Shown: piece after piece, positions 24,069 through 31,661 of the stretch
Numbering within the stretch: the first letter of the stretch is position 1
Layout: each line of letters starts with the position of its first letter
Origin: Desulfosporosinus sp. I2
Lineage (GTDB): Bacteria > Bacillota > Desulfitobacteriia > Desulfitobacteriales > Desulfitobacteriaceae
Assembly: GCF_000960765.1 (NCBI RefSeq)
Contig: NZ_JYNH01000023.1
Coordinates: 1-41,531 of the forward strand
Direction: 5' to 3'
Length of the DNA: 41,531 nucleotides
The notes under the pieces: generated by a model
Databases searched by the model: none
What the model was told of the DNA's origin: nothing
The model's input: only the letters and a program-made list of their open reading frames with translations
Translations under genes and position numbers: made by a program

Positions 24069-24134
24069 ATGAGAATCTATTATGTACGGTTACCAGAATT
24101 TGTACTTAATGTTTTGAGAAAAGTTTTTGGTTAA
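24069..24134 (+). CDS. spoVM: SpoVM-like micropeptide (21 residues)
   Basis: MRIYYVRLPEFVLNVLRKVFG: 21 codons and a stop behind a very strong ribosome-binding site, AAAGGAGG ten bases before the ATG. The pattern M-K/R-x-Y-x-V/I-K/R-L-P-x-F with Pro9 matches Bacillus SpoVM (26 residues), the amphipathic peptide that marks the convex forespore membrane and anchors SpoIVA at the start of coat assembly. Here the peptide lacks the last five residues of the Bacillus form. The remainder can form an amphipathic helix with basic residues on one face (R7, R17, K18). Too short for ordinary gene calling. The call rests on pattern and the ribosome-binding site; neighbours are not typical for Bacillus spoVM. 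Confidence 0.8.
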   Translation: MRIYYVRLPEFVLNVLRKVFG

Positions 24135-24197
24135 AGTGGTCTGAAATTGGCGTTTCCCTCCTAAAATGTATAGTAGAGACAAGCAAGGAGGGAAATT

Positions 24198-24686
24198 ATG
24201 CGTCGAAGTAGGTATGTATGGTTACTTGGGATATCACTCTTCTGTTTGGTTACGATCATCGTCCTGAAAACCCCACAAGCAGTGATATCCACTTTAGCGG
24301 ATCCACAGTATGGAAGTTCTCCACAAACGACTATTCAACAGTTTTGGAAGTTGATGGATTTGCGCCAAACTAATCTTGCCCATGATTTGATGATTTCAGC
24401 GCAGGGGTCAACTGGCAATGGTGAGTTTAAAGTTTGGGAATCTAGGTTAAATAAGGATCCGATGTTATCGCTACAAAAAGTGGAGTTTATGAATTCAGAG
24501 TTAGATGGTTCACAAGCGATCATTATTCGTGTTTTTTGGACGTCGTCGATTCAAAAAGTTCAACAGGTCATGTTTTCGATGAGTTTGAAGCAAACAGAAA
24601 AGGGATGGCGGATTCAAGAAATTAAACGGATCAACGACCTCTCGTTTTTGGAAGGGGGTCATGATGGAAAGTCAGCCCCGAGCTAA
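24198..24686 (+). CDS. membrane-anchored or secreted protein, unknown family
   Basis: 162 residues: a signal-anchor (RYVWLLGISLFCLVTIIVL) and an extracytoplasmic domain with SPQTTIQQFWKLMDLRQTNLAHDLM then alternating strands (AIIIRVFWTS, VMFSMSL, GWRIQEIKRI). The shape resembles NTF2-like/DUF4878-type domains, but I cannot assign it. ATG has AAGGAGGG five bases upstream. It overlaps a 43-residue membrane protein gene at its 3' end. Confidence 0.6.
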   Translation: MRRSRYVWLLGISLFCLVTIIVLKTPQAVISTLADPQYGSSPQTTIQQFWKLMDLRQTNLAHDLMISAQGSTGNGEFKVWESRLNKDPMLSLQKVEFMNSELDGSQAIIIRVFWTSSIQKVQQVMFSMSLKQTEKGWRIQEIKRINDLSFLEGGHDGKSAPS

Positions 24687-24795
24687 GTGGGAAAAACAAT
24701 TAACTGGAATTCAAGAGACTGGTGTGCCCATCCGATTCTACGTGGGTATTATCTTCTTAGTTATTGGCTTTTTGGTCCATCGATTGACTTCCTGA
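24664..24795 (+). CDS. 43-residue single-pass membrane protein
   Basis: MESQPRAKWEKQLTGIQETG followed by one membrane helix (FYVGIIFLVIGFLVHRL). Start ATG 24664 sits five bases behind GGAAGGGGG; an ATG three bases earlier is equally in frame but too close. It overlaps the previous gene by 23 bases in another frame, so is likely translated from the same message. Function unknown. Confidence 0.5.
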   Translation: MESQPRAKWEKQLTGIQETGVPIRFYVGIIFLVIGFLVHRLTS

Positions 24796-24820
24796 ACTTA
24801 ATTATGTGAGATAAAAAGTG

Positions 24821-24858
24821 AGAACGCGGTTATCCCAAAAAGGATACTGTGTTCTTTT
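24821..24858 (+). terminator. intrinsic terminator
   Basis: AGAACGCGGTTATCC and GGATACTGTGTTCT form an imperfect stem with two G-U pairs and a CAAAAA loop, then TTTATTTATT. Confidence 0.75.
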
Positions 24859-25003
24859 ATTTATTAGTTGAACAGTTGACGTATATTCTTAGTAATTCTC
24901 TCAACAATTGCGGTATATGTTTGAATAGTTTCTAGACTAATTGCTAAAACTTAGGGCTGATACTACTTTTCTAGTGCATGGCGTGCTGAAATACACACGG
25001 AGA

Positions 25004-25019
25004 TGTGTGTTAAATCACA
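25004..25019 (+). promoter_or_regulatory. CRP/FNR-family operator ahead of the siroheme-protein operon
   Basis: TGTGTGTTAAATCACA matches the CRP-type consensus TGTGA-N6-TCACA at 9 of 10 defined bases. It lies 56 bases upstream of the zinc-ribbon gene. The rest of 24859-25074 holds no gene and no other motif that I can support. HcpR, which controls nitrosative-stress genes in anaerobes, uses very similar sites, but the regulator here is unknown. Confidence 0.5.
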
Positions 25020-25074
25020 CAAAATCGGAAGTTACAATGTTACACTAATAAACATAAAGAAGGAGGTCAGATAA

Positions 25075-25221
25075 ATGGCAGATGTAAAAAAAGAGGCCGT
25101 TGAATTGGAGTGTGCTCATTGTGGGACCACTAGCGAATTAACTCCTGTGCTTACTTATATCCACCAAGGAGAAGAAAAACATGTATGCACGCGTTGTTTA
25201 CCAATGCTCATACACGGTTAG
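25075..25221 (+). CDS. 48-residue zinc-ribbon protein
   Basis: Begins MADVKKEAVELECAHC. Two CxxC knuckles, C13-x2-C16 and C38-x2-C41, suggest one zinc or iron bound in a ribbon/rubredoxin-like fold. ATG has AAGGAGGTC six bases upstream, the best ribosome-binding site in the region. Its stop lies 11 bases before the start of the siroheme protein, and the two certainly share a transcript. No named family recognised. Confidence 0.75.
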   Translation: MADVKKEAVELECAHCGTTSELTPVLTYIHQGEEKHVCTRCLPMLIHG

Positions 25222-25232
25222 GAGATGAATTG

Positions 25233-26114
25233 ATGCGTTTTACACTTGAGATGAAATTGAAAGATATTATGGCTGCAAATCCAAAAACCGCTGAAGCAAT
25301 GCAGGAACTGGGACTGCACTGTCTCGGGTGTCCTTTTTCCGTTAATGAAACGTTAGCTAATGCGGCGCAAATGCATAGCCTTGATCCCAATCTTCTGTTA
25401 GAAAAGGTGAATTCAGTAGAGCAAGGGGAAATGTCTGCAGAAGCGGCTGCCAAAGCTCAACCCCCAGGATCAATTTTACAGATGGATAAAAAGACCTATT
25501 CTATTGCTCCGCATATACCTGCTGGAGTCGTTACCCCGGAAATTTTACGGAAAATTGCGGATGTCTCAGAAAAATATCATGCCCAAGCGCTCAAAGTAAC
25601 TTCGGCTCAACGAATCGCCATTGTAGGGTTGAAGCCAGAGGATGTCCCAAAAGTATGGGAAGATCTTGGTATGGATCCCGGGCATGCGGTGGGTTTATGT
25701 GTGCGGAGTGTAAAAGTGTGTCCAGGGGATACTTTCTGTAAAAGAGGGCTTCAAGAAACGTTAGCGTTAGGCATGGAAATTGACAAGCTTTATCATGGTA
25801 TGGAATTGCCTTCCAAATTTAAAATTGGGGTTGCAGGTTGTCCCAATAAATGTACGGACGCTGCTTCTGTCGACTTAGGCCTGATGGGTACTAGCAAAGG
25901 ATATCATCTTTATGTTGGAGGTAATGGTGGTGTTAAACCGAGGCAAGGGAATATCCTTTTAGAGAATCTTCAGAAAGAGCAAATTATCCCTGTTATGGAC
26001 GCGGTAATTTCTTTCTATAAAGAAAATGCCAAACCTCAGGAGCGGATTGGGCGCCTAATTGATCGAATCGGAATAGAAGATCTGCAGAAGTCTGCAGAAA
26101 AAGCTAGACATTAA
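25233..26114 (+). CDS. DUF1858 + siroheme [4Fe-4S] reductase-like protein
   Basis: 293 residues. An N-terminal DUF1858 domain (residues 1-62: DIMAANPKTAEAMQELGLHC-LGC, ETLANAA, DPNLLLEKVN) has the CxxC at 30/33; this domain is linked to hybrid-cluster-protein genes as a redox disulfide module. The second part is a single nitrite/sulfite-reductase half: an N-terminal ferredoxin-like domain (ITS-type TSAQRIAIVGL), then the siroheme/[4Fe-4S] motif C163-x5-C169 (CPGDTFCKRG) and C203-x3-C207 (GCPNKCTDA). Its size resembles the low-molecular-mass sulfite reductase of sulfate reducers, not the full enzyme. Sulfite or nitrite reduction is possible; the DUF1858 fusion makes a thiol/NO role worth considering. 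Start ATG 25233 with AGGAG eight bases upstream. Confidence 0.85.
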   Translation: MRFTLEMKLKDIMAANPKTAEAMQELGLHCLGCPFSVNETLANAAQMHSLDPNLLLEKVNSVEQGEMSAEAAAKAQPPGSILQMDKKTYSIAPHIPAGVVTPEILRKIADVSEKYHAQALKVTSAQRIAIVGLKPEDVPKVWEDLGMDPGHAVGLCVRSVKVCPGDTFCKRGLQETLALGMEIDKLYHGMELPSKFKIGVAGCPNKCTDAASVDLGLMGTSKGYHLYVGGNGGVKPRQGNILLENLQKEQIIPVMDAVISFYKENAKPQERIGRLIDRIGIEDLQKSAEKARH

Positions 26115-26157
26115 GACATTAAAAAGCGGATCATTGCATCCGCTTTTTAATGTCTTA
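26112..26157. terminator. bidirectional terminator, 20-bp perfect stem
   Basis: A 20-bp perfect inverted repeat (26112-26131 with 26138-26157) around a CATTGC loop carries AAAAA and TTTTT in its arms, separating the siroheme gene from the convergent ferredoxin gene. It begins at the siroheme gene stop codon. Confidence 0.9.
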
Positions 26158-26177
26158 TATTGGGTAAATCCTAATTG

Positions 26178-26366
26178 TTACTCAACGTGTATGGCATCGG
26201 TGGGGCAACCGTCGGCAGCATCTTTAGCAGCAGCTTCATTTTCACTAGGAACTGGGTTTGTGTATGCGACAGCCAACCCATCATCCTCCATCTTAAAAAC
26301 CTCTGGACAGAATTCAGGGCATGCTCCACACCCAATGCACACATCTTTGTCGACTGCAGCAATCAT
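26178..26366 (-). CDS. single-cluster [4Fe-4S] ferredoxin
   Basis: 62 residues. The cluster cysteines are VCIGCGACPEFC (C-x2-C-x2-C) and a distant GCPTDAIHVE Cys that completes one [4Fe-4S] centre; no second cluster motif is present, and the middle is acidic (EMEDD-type), as in Clostridial-Desulfovibrio-like monocluster ferredoxins. It is a soluble electron carrier. It faces the siroheme gene tail to tail, so it could supply electrons to it, though this is inference. ATG has AAAAGGAGG upstream. A tandem palindrome lies upstream of its start. Confidence 0.92.
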   Translation of the reverse strand: MIAAVDKDVCIGCGACPEFCPEVFKMEDDGLAVAYTNPVPSENEAAAKDAADGCPTDAIHVE

Positions 26367-26415
26367 TATGTATCCTCCTTTTACGAATCTCTAAACTATT
26401 CTGCCCTAGTTAGAG

Positions 26416-26445
26416 GTTAATATTCACAAAAAGGTTAATATTAAC
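26416..26445 (-). promoter_or_regulatory. tandem palindromic operator upstream of ferredoxin
   Basis: GTTAATATTAAC (26434-26445) is a perfect 12-bp palindrome, and a near copy (GTTAATATTCAC, 26416-26427) begins 18 bases away. They lie 50-80 bases before the ferredoxin ATG. The regulator is unknown. Beyond this the gap to 26692 shows only AT-rich sequence; a 78-codon frame on its minus strand lacks support. Confidence 0.4.
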
Positions 26446-26692
26446 TTCATATTTTAAGGATATTACATTAAAATCGCGGATTTCACTTTCAGTCCACAAG
26501 CGGTTTATATTCTGCATTAACTCGATTTTGTTCACGTTGATTCGCTATTGACGTATTATAATGTTTAAAAGACTGAAAAATGATGTAGATTTTGCGTAAA
26601 ATAATTAATTCCAAAAATATCCATAAATCTATAACTGGTAAGACTTTGCATATATTTTTCTCGCTTTTGGCAATTGCCTTTTTATTTGCGAT

Positions 26693-26699
26693 TTCGACA
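26693..26699 (-). promoter_or_regulatory. 0A box in the spo0A promoter region
   Basis: TTCGACA on the plus strand is the exact complement of the 0A box TGTCGAA, 96 bases before the chosen spo0A start. Autoregulation through such boxes is usual for spo0A. I see no convincing sigma-H promoter. Confidence 0.55.
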
Positions 26700-26794
26700 T
26701 CCACCATATCGTATAATAAGTTCACCGGAGATATGCGAAAATTAATATAAGCATAAAAGTGAACCGGAATAGAGTTAAGGTGGTATTACGCAGA

Positions 26795-27592
26795 ATGGGC
26801 AAGAAGATTAAAATTATTGTCGCGGATGATAATCGGAATTTATGTCAAATGTTACAAAACTTTCTCCAAGGTCAGGAAGATTTAGTCGTAGTTGGAGTTG
26901 CGAATAATGGACTAGAAGCATGGGAGCTAATTCAAACTCAGGAACCAGATCTGATCATACTCGATTTAGTTATGCCGAATTTAGATGGGTTAGGCGTATT
27001 AGAACGAATCAATGCCCGCACGACGATGTCCCGACCGAAAATAATTATGTTAACAGCATTTGGTCAAGAATCACTGACTCATCAAGCGATGATCCTAGGT
27101 GTTGACTACTTTATCCTTAAACCCTTTGATCTGGAAATTCTTAGTAAACGAATTCGTTCGTTATCCCAAGATCAACCATCATCTGCTCAAACTCAGTTTT
27201 CCACGTCTACACCCATCGTGACAACGGTTGGAAACGGGCTGAATTTGTGTGTCGAAGTGACCACAATGATGCATCAAATCGGAATACCTGCCCATGTTAA
27301 AGGGTATCAATATATTAGAGATGCTATCTTAATGGTCGTAGAGGATGTCTCCTTGTTAGGAGCAGTCACCAAGGAACTCTATCCAAGTATTGCCAAAAAG
27401 TTTGATACTGCACCAAGTAGGGTTGAACGAGGAATTCGTCATGCCATAGAGTTAGCCTGGGAACGAGGACATACCGATACGCTTAAACGAATATTTGGGT
27501 ATTCTATGAACATAGAACGGCAAAAACCCACGAACTCCGAATTCATAGCTCTTCTTGCCGATAAATTAAGAGTTATGAGTAAAGTTAGCTAG
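26795..27592 (+). CDS. spo0A: sporulation master regulator
   Basis: Response regulator of 265 residues controlling entry into sporulation. The receiver domain has the acidic pocket D11/D12, phospho-acceptor Asp57 (LIILDLVMP) and Lys109 (FILKPFD). After a linker, the Spo0A C-terminal DNA-binding domain is recognisable (HQIGIPAHVKGYQYIRDAI, TAPSRVERGIRHAIELAW, NSEFIALLADKLR), with the recognition helix conserved. Start set at ATG 26795 (MGKKIKIIV), with AAGGTGG eleven bases upstream; an in-frame GTG at 26759 adds residues not expected in the family. The opp permease begins 360 bases downstream. Confidence 0.97.
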   Translation: MGKKIKIIVADDNRNLCQMLQNFLQGQEDLVVVGVANNGLEAWELIQTQEPDLIILDLVMPNLDGLGVLERINARTTMSRPKIIMLTAFGQESLTHQAMILGVDYFILKPFDLEILSKRIRSLSQDQPSSAQTQFSTSTPIVTTVGNGLNLCVEVTTMMHQIGIPAHVKGYQYIRDAILMVVEDVSLLGAVTKELYPSIAKKFDTAPSRVERGIRHAIELAWERGHTDTLKRIFGYSMNIERQKPTNSEFIALLADKLRVMSKVS

Positions 27593-27624
27593 AATTAGAC
27601 ATGGTAATTATGGAACTATCGAAT

Positions 27625-27667
27625 GCACCAAGATTATGCTTCATGGCAATGATTTTGGTGCTTTTTG
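27625..27667 (+). terminator. intrinsic terminator after spo0A
   Basis: GCACCAA (27625-27631) and TTGGTGC (27655-27661) pair, extended inward by further A-T and G-U pairs, followed by TTTTTGC. Confidence 0.65.
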
Positions 27668-27859
27668 CTTAAAATAGAAATTTTTTTTACTTAATTGAAT
27701 GTATTGGTTGACTAATCATGTAAAATAAGGGAAACATAGTGTTATAAGGGAGGAATAATTTTAATTTTTGTTGATTTAGGTAATGTTACATTTTTATGAT
27801 GGTATATTTTGATTAATTCTTTAAATATAGCAGGAAAATGGACTAAGTATACAGAATAC

Positions 27860-27865
27860 TATAAT
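27860..27865 (+). promoter_or_regulatory. -10 box of a candidate oppA promoter
   Basis: A perfect TATAAT, with a poor -35 (TGGACT) upstream. The rest of the 360-base gap before oppA is AT-rich; an upstream TTGACT (27707) has no -10 at proper spacing. An imperfect stem (AACATGGG/CCCATTGTT, 27874-27919) may form a leader structure. Confidence 0.35.
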
Positions 27866-27952
27866 GTTTGGATAACATGGGCGAGTCGCACTTTGCTAAA
27901 TACCCATTGTTTCCATTTTGATATTTAGTAGAAAAAGATAGTTAAAAGGAGA

Positions 27953-29575
27953 GTGTTTAAGATTAAGAAGAAACGTGTCTTGACCGTAGCCGTTGCTATG
28001 CTGCTAGTTGTTAGTGTTATACTGACTGGCTGCTCAAGCAATCAACCAGCTGCCCCAGCAAAAGTGATGAAAACTAGTTTTAACGCTGGCGCAGAACCCA
28101 AAACCCTAGATCCTGCCGTTTCGACAGGTGTTCCGGAGACCCACATAGAAACAGCCCTATTTGAAGGATTGACACGCATCGGCGAAGGTGAAAAGGTAAT
28201 GCCCGGTATCGCTGAAAGCTGGACACAAAGCGCTGATGGTATGGTAATAACGTTTAAACTTCGCGATGCCAAATGGAGTAACGGTGATGCAATCACCGCT
28301 GACGACTTCAAATATTCATGGCTACGTGCACTTGCTCCTGAAACGGCGTCTGAGTATTCCTATCAACTTTACTACATCAAGGGTGCTGAAGATTATAACG
28401 CTAAAAAGGGAACCGCAGATGCTGTTGGTATCAAAGTTGTTGATCCTAAGACTTTGGAAGTAACTCTTGCTGCTCCTACTCCTTACTTTATAGCCTTAAC
28501 TGCCTTCCATACCCTGTACCCTGTTAATAAAAAGGTTGTTGAAGCAAACAAGGACTGGTCCCTAAAGGCTGAGACATTCGTATCTAGCGGTCCTTTCAAA
28601 ATGCAAGAGTGGAAACACAATGATCAAGTCGTTGTGGTTAAAAATGAAAATTATTGGGACGCTAAGAGCGTTAAGCTCTCTGAAGTCACCTTCAAATTGA
28701 TTGAAGATAATAAAGCAGCTCTGACAGCCTTTGAAAGCGGTCAATTAGACGCACTTGAACATATTCCCATTGAGGACATCGAGCGCCTTAAAGCTGCTAA
28801 GATCCTGAAAATTGCTCCATATATTGGTACCTCTTATTATCGTTTTAATGTTACCAAGAAGCCTTTTAACGATGTCAAGGTTCGTAAGGCATTGACTTTG
28901 GCAATTAATCGTCAAATGTTGATTGACAAAGTTGTTAAAGGTGGACAATTGCCTGCCTATGCATTCACCCCTCCTGGTATGGTGGATGTTGAAGCTGGCA
29001 AAGACTTCCGTAAAGTTGGCGGAGACTATATCAAAGAAGATGTTGCAGCAGCTAAGGCACTCTTAGCAGAAGCCGGCTACCCTGATGGCAAGAACTGGCC
29101 TGCAGATGTTACGATTCTTTACAACACTAAATCCGACAACAAACTGCTTGCTGAAGCGATCCAAAATATGTGGAAAACCAACCTGGGTATCGATATTCAG
29201 CTGCACAATGAAGAATGGGCAGTCTATCTGGAAAACCAAAAGAAACTTAACTACAATATTTCCCGTGCTGCTTGGATTGGTGATTATGCTGATGCTATGA
29301 CATTCATGGATATGTTTGTTACTGGTGGCGGCAACAACCAAACCGGTTGGTCCAATGCTGAATATGACAAACAAATTAAAGATGTTGCCAACAAATCCGG
29401 CGATCAAAAGGTTCGTATTCCTGCAATGCATGCTGCTGAAAAGGTTTTGATGGATGAAATGCCTATCATGCCTATCTACTTCTATACGCTTCCATGGGTT
29501 ATCAAAGATAATGTAAAAGGCGTATTCTATTCATCCCTTGGGCCTATAGACTACAAGTTTGCAACTGTTGAATAG
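27953..29575 (+). CDS. oppA: oligopeptide ABC transporter, substrate-binding lipoprotein
   Basis: 540 residues of the SBP_bac_5 family; captures oligopeptides outside the membrane for import. The signal peptide (KKKRVLTVAVAMLLVVSVIL) ends in the lipobox ILTGC-SSN. Typical family stretches: EPKTLDPAVSTGVPE, ALFEGLTRIGEGEKVMPGIAESW, FKLRDAKWSNGDAITADDF. GTG 27953 lies only one base after AAAGGAG, too close for normal initiation, whereas ATT 27962 (IKKKRVL) lies at 10 bases, so the start may be ATT. A strong terminator separates it from oppB. Next to spo0A, which recalls Bacillus opp (spo0K), though the peptide substrates are unknown. Confidence 0.92.
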   Translation: MFKIKKKRVLTVAVAMLLVVSVILTGCSSNQPAAPAKVMKTSFNAGAEPKTLDPAVSTGVPETHIETALFEGLTRIGEGEKVMPGIAESWTQSADGMVITFKLRDAKWSNGDAITADDFKYSWLRALAPETASEYSYQLYYIKGAEDYNAKKGTADAVGIKVVDPKTLEVTLAAPTPYFIALTAFHTLYPVNKKVVEANKDWSLKAETFVSSGPFKMQEWKHNDQVVVVKNENYWDAKSVKLSEVTFKLIEDNKAALTAFESGQLDALEHIPIEDIERLKAAKILKIAPYIGTSYYRFNVTKKPFNDVKVRKALTLAINRQMLIDKVVKGGQLPAYAFTPPGMVDVEAGKDFRKVGGDYIKEDVAAAKALLAEAGYPDGKNWPADVTILYNTKSDNKLLAEAIQNMWKTNLGIDIQLHNEEWAVYLENQKKLNYNISRAAWIGDYADAMTFMDMFVTGGGNNQTGWSNAEYDKQIKDVANKSGDQKVRIPAMHAAEKVLMDEMPIMPIYFYTLPWVIKDNVKGVFYSSLGPIDYKFATVE

Positions 29576-29601
29576 TACCATGATATCCCAATACTGCAAC
29601 G

Positions 29602-29634
29602 ATGGAGGTGGGCTGAAATGCAGCCCACCTCCAT
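29602..29634 (+). terminator. strong terminator between oppA and oppB
   Basis: A 14-bp perfect GC-rich stem (ATGGAGGTGGGCTG with its complement) and AAATG loop; only TTT follows, so read-through is possible. Downstream to 29787 is AT-rich with TATAAT-like boxes near 29679 and 29713 that could start oppBCDF. Confidence 0.8.
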
Positions 29635-29787
29635 TTCATATGTGTATTAAGGGAACATTATTCCAAAAATAACAATATAATATGGTTTAATTAATCGTAG
29701 TATACAGTATATAATATAATTTAGTTGGATTATATCAATTAGGAGTCGGAGAGGACTTAAATAAATCCTTTTCTAAGGGGGATGAAT

Positions 29788-30726
29788 ATGGCAAAATATC
29801 TACTTCAGCGAATTGCATCGGCGTTACTTGTAATTTTTTTAGTTATTTCGCTTACCTTTGTGTTGATGCACTCAATTCCCGGTGGTCCCTTTTCTCGCGA
29901 AAAACAAGTTCCACCAGCAGTCTTGAAGAACCTAGAAGAACGTTATCACATGAATGACCCGCTCTCAAAACAGTATATTGACTATATGAAAAATGTTGCA
30001 CAATTTAATTTAGGCCCAACCTTTCGTTATGAAGGTAGAACGGTTAACGATCTTATTAAGGATGGACTGCCCAAAACGGCTACCATAGGGTTTTTGGCTA
30101 CAATTTTTGCACTCGGTGGGGGCTTGCTGCTTGGCAGCATTGCAGCTCTCAAGCATAATAAAACTCCTGACGGTGTGGCAACCTTTATTGCTACGATCGG
30201 TGTTTCTGTTCCCAGTTTCGTTATGGCAACTTTTTTGCAATATTATTTAGGATACAAGCTTGGCTTGTTTCCACCTGTTGGCTGGAATAATGGAGCTTTG
30301 AAAAATTTAGTCTTGCCCTCAATCGCGTTAGGGGCTTATCCTATTGCCCAAATTACGCGCTTGATGCGGACAAGCATGTTAGATGTCCTAAGTCAGGATT
30401 ACATTCGTACTGCCAGGTCAAAGGGGTTACCAGGGTACGTGATCATTGGTAGACATGCTATGCGCAATGCGTTGTTACCGGTTATTACCTATTTAGGGCC
30501 TTTCTTTGCATATATTCTTACTGGAAACTTTGTCGTTGAATATGTTTTCAATATTCCCGGAATCGGGCAATTCTTTGTTACCTCGATTACTAACCGTGAC
30601 TATTCTACCATTATGGGCATGACGGTCTTGTTCTGTAGTCTTTTAGTGGTATTTAACCTGTTGGTGGATATAGCTTATACATTTATAGATCCCAGGATCA
30701 AACTCACTGGTCAGAAAGGGGCGTAG
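29788..30726 (+). CDS. oppB: oligopeptide ABC transporter permease
   Basis: 312 residues with six membrane helices, N-terminal MAKYLLQRIASALLVIFLV and the EAA loop around TARSKGLPGYVIIGRHAMRNALLPVITYLG, which contacts the ATPases. Forms the channel with OppC. The ATG at 29788 is preferred; an ATG two codons earlier abuts the GGGGG Shine-Dalgarno sequence. Four bases separate it from oppC. Confidence 0.95.
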   Translation: MAKYLLQRIASALLVIFLVISLTFVLMHSIPGGPFSREKQVPPAVLKNLEERYHMNDPLSKQYIDYMKNVAQFNLGPTFRYEGRTVNDLIKDGLPKTATIGFLATIFALGGGLLLGSIAALKHNKTPDGVATFIATIGVSVPSFVMATFLQYYLGYKLGLFPPVGWNNGALKNLVLPSIALGAYPIAQITRLMRTSMLDVLSQDYIRTARSKGLPGYVIIGRHAMRNALLPVITYLGPFFAYILTGNFVVEYVFNIPGIGQFFVTSITNRDYSTIMGMTVLFCSLLVVFNLLVDIAYTFIDPRIKLTGQKGA

Positions 30727-30730
30727 TAAT

Positions 30731-31648
30731 ATGAAATTAGCACAAAACCTATTTGAACCCGCAATATCACAGATTTCAGCCGAGCATATTAACCGCCCCA
30801 GTACTACTCTATTGCAAGATGCCTGGCGACGTTTTAAGCAAAATAAGTTGGCCATGGCAGGTCTAATAACCCTTGCGAGCCTTATCCTCTTCGCCTTTTT
30901 TGGCCCGCGTTTCATTCAATATAACTACTATACCAATGACTTAATGAATCAATATCTCCAACCCTCCTGGATTCATCCCTTTGGCACAGATGCTTTGGGT
31001 CGTGATACAATGGCTAGGCTAATGTACGGAGGAAGGGTTTCGCTAGCCATTGGCTTTGTATCTGTCTTGATTAACCTAAGTATTGGTGTTTTCTACGGTG
31101 GAATTTCCGGTTATTTTGGCGGTAGAATTGACAATCTGATGATGCGGATTATTGATATAATCTATAGCATACCGGAATTGTTGTATGTAATTCTGCTCAT
31201 GGTAGTCATGGGGAGCTCGGGTAGCTTGCTCAACATCATGATTGTACTAGGAATTGTTAACTGGATGGGAATGGCCAGGATTGTACGTGGACAGATCTTA
31301 GTATTAAGGGAGCAAGAATATGTTTTGGCTGCTCGAACCTTGGGTGCTAGTAGCTCACGGCTCATGTTAAAACACTTAATTCCTAATGCTCTGGGCCCCA
31401 TCATTATCACGTCTGCTTTGGCTATTCCGATGGCAATTTTTATGGAAGCCTTTTTGAGCTTTATCGGGGTTGGAATTCAGCCTCCTTTTGCCAGTTGGGG
31501 ATCCCTAGCTGCAGAGGGCAGGTTAAACATTCCGTCCTATCCATATGCCTTATTTTTCCCCGCTGCAGCAATAGCGATCACCATGTTAGCGTTTAACTTT
31601 GTCGGAGACGGCCTGAGGGACGCCTTTGACCCAAAAATGAGGAAGTAG
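30731..31648 (+). CDS. oppC: oligopeptide ABC transporter permease
   Basis: 305 residues; second membrane subunit of the Opp channel. N-terminal oppC_N region (DAWRRFKQNKLAMAGLITL), then HPFGTDALGRDTMARLMYGGRVSL and the EAA loop ARTLGASSSRLMLKHLIPNALGPIII. ATG with AGAAAGGGGC nine bases upstream. Followed by oppD after 13 bases. Confidence 0.95.
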   Translation: MKLAQNLFEPAISQISAEHINRPSTTLLQDAWRRFKQNKLAMAGLITLASLILFAFFGPRFIQYNYYTNDLMNQYLQPSWIHPFGTDALGRDTMARLMYGGRVSLAIGFVSVLINLSIGVFYGGISGYFGGRIDNLMMRIIDIIYSIPELLYVILLMVVMGSSGSLLNIMIVLGIVNWMGMARIVRGQILVLREQEYVLAARTLGASSSRLMLKHLIPNALGPIIITSALAIPMAIFMEAFLSFIGVGIQPPFASWGSLAAEGRLNIPSYPYALFFPAAAIAITMLAFNFVGDGLRDAFDPKMRK

Positions 31649-31661
31649 AGGAGGAGAAGAT

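Noticed and set aside
26178-26420. Plus-strand frames across the ferredoxin gene
   Set aside because: They lie opposite the clear minus-strand [4Fe-4S] ferredoxin with its cluster cysteines and ribosome-binding site.
26489-26725. 78-codon minus-strand frame opposite the spo0A promoter
   Set aside because: No ribosome-binding site, no recognisable family, GTG start, and it covers the 0A box and AT-rich intergenic DNA.
27600-27950. A structured riboswitch ahead of oppA
   Set aside because: Only a small imperfect stem is seen; no known riboswitch core could be matched.
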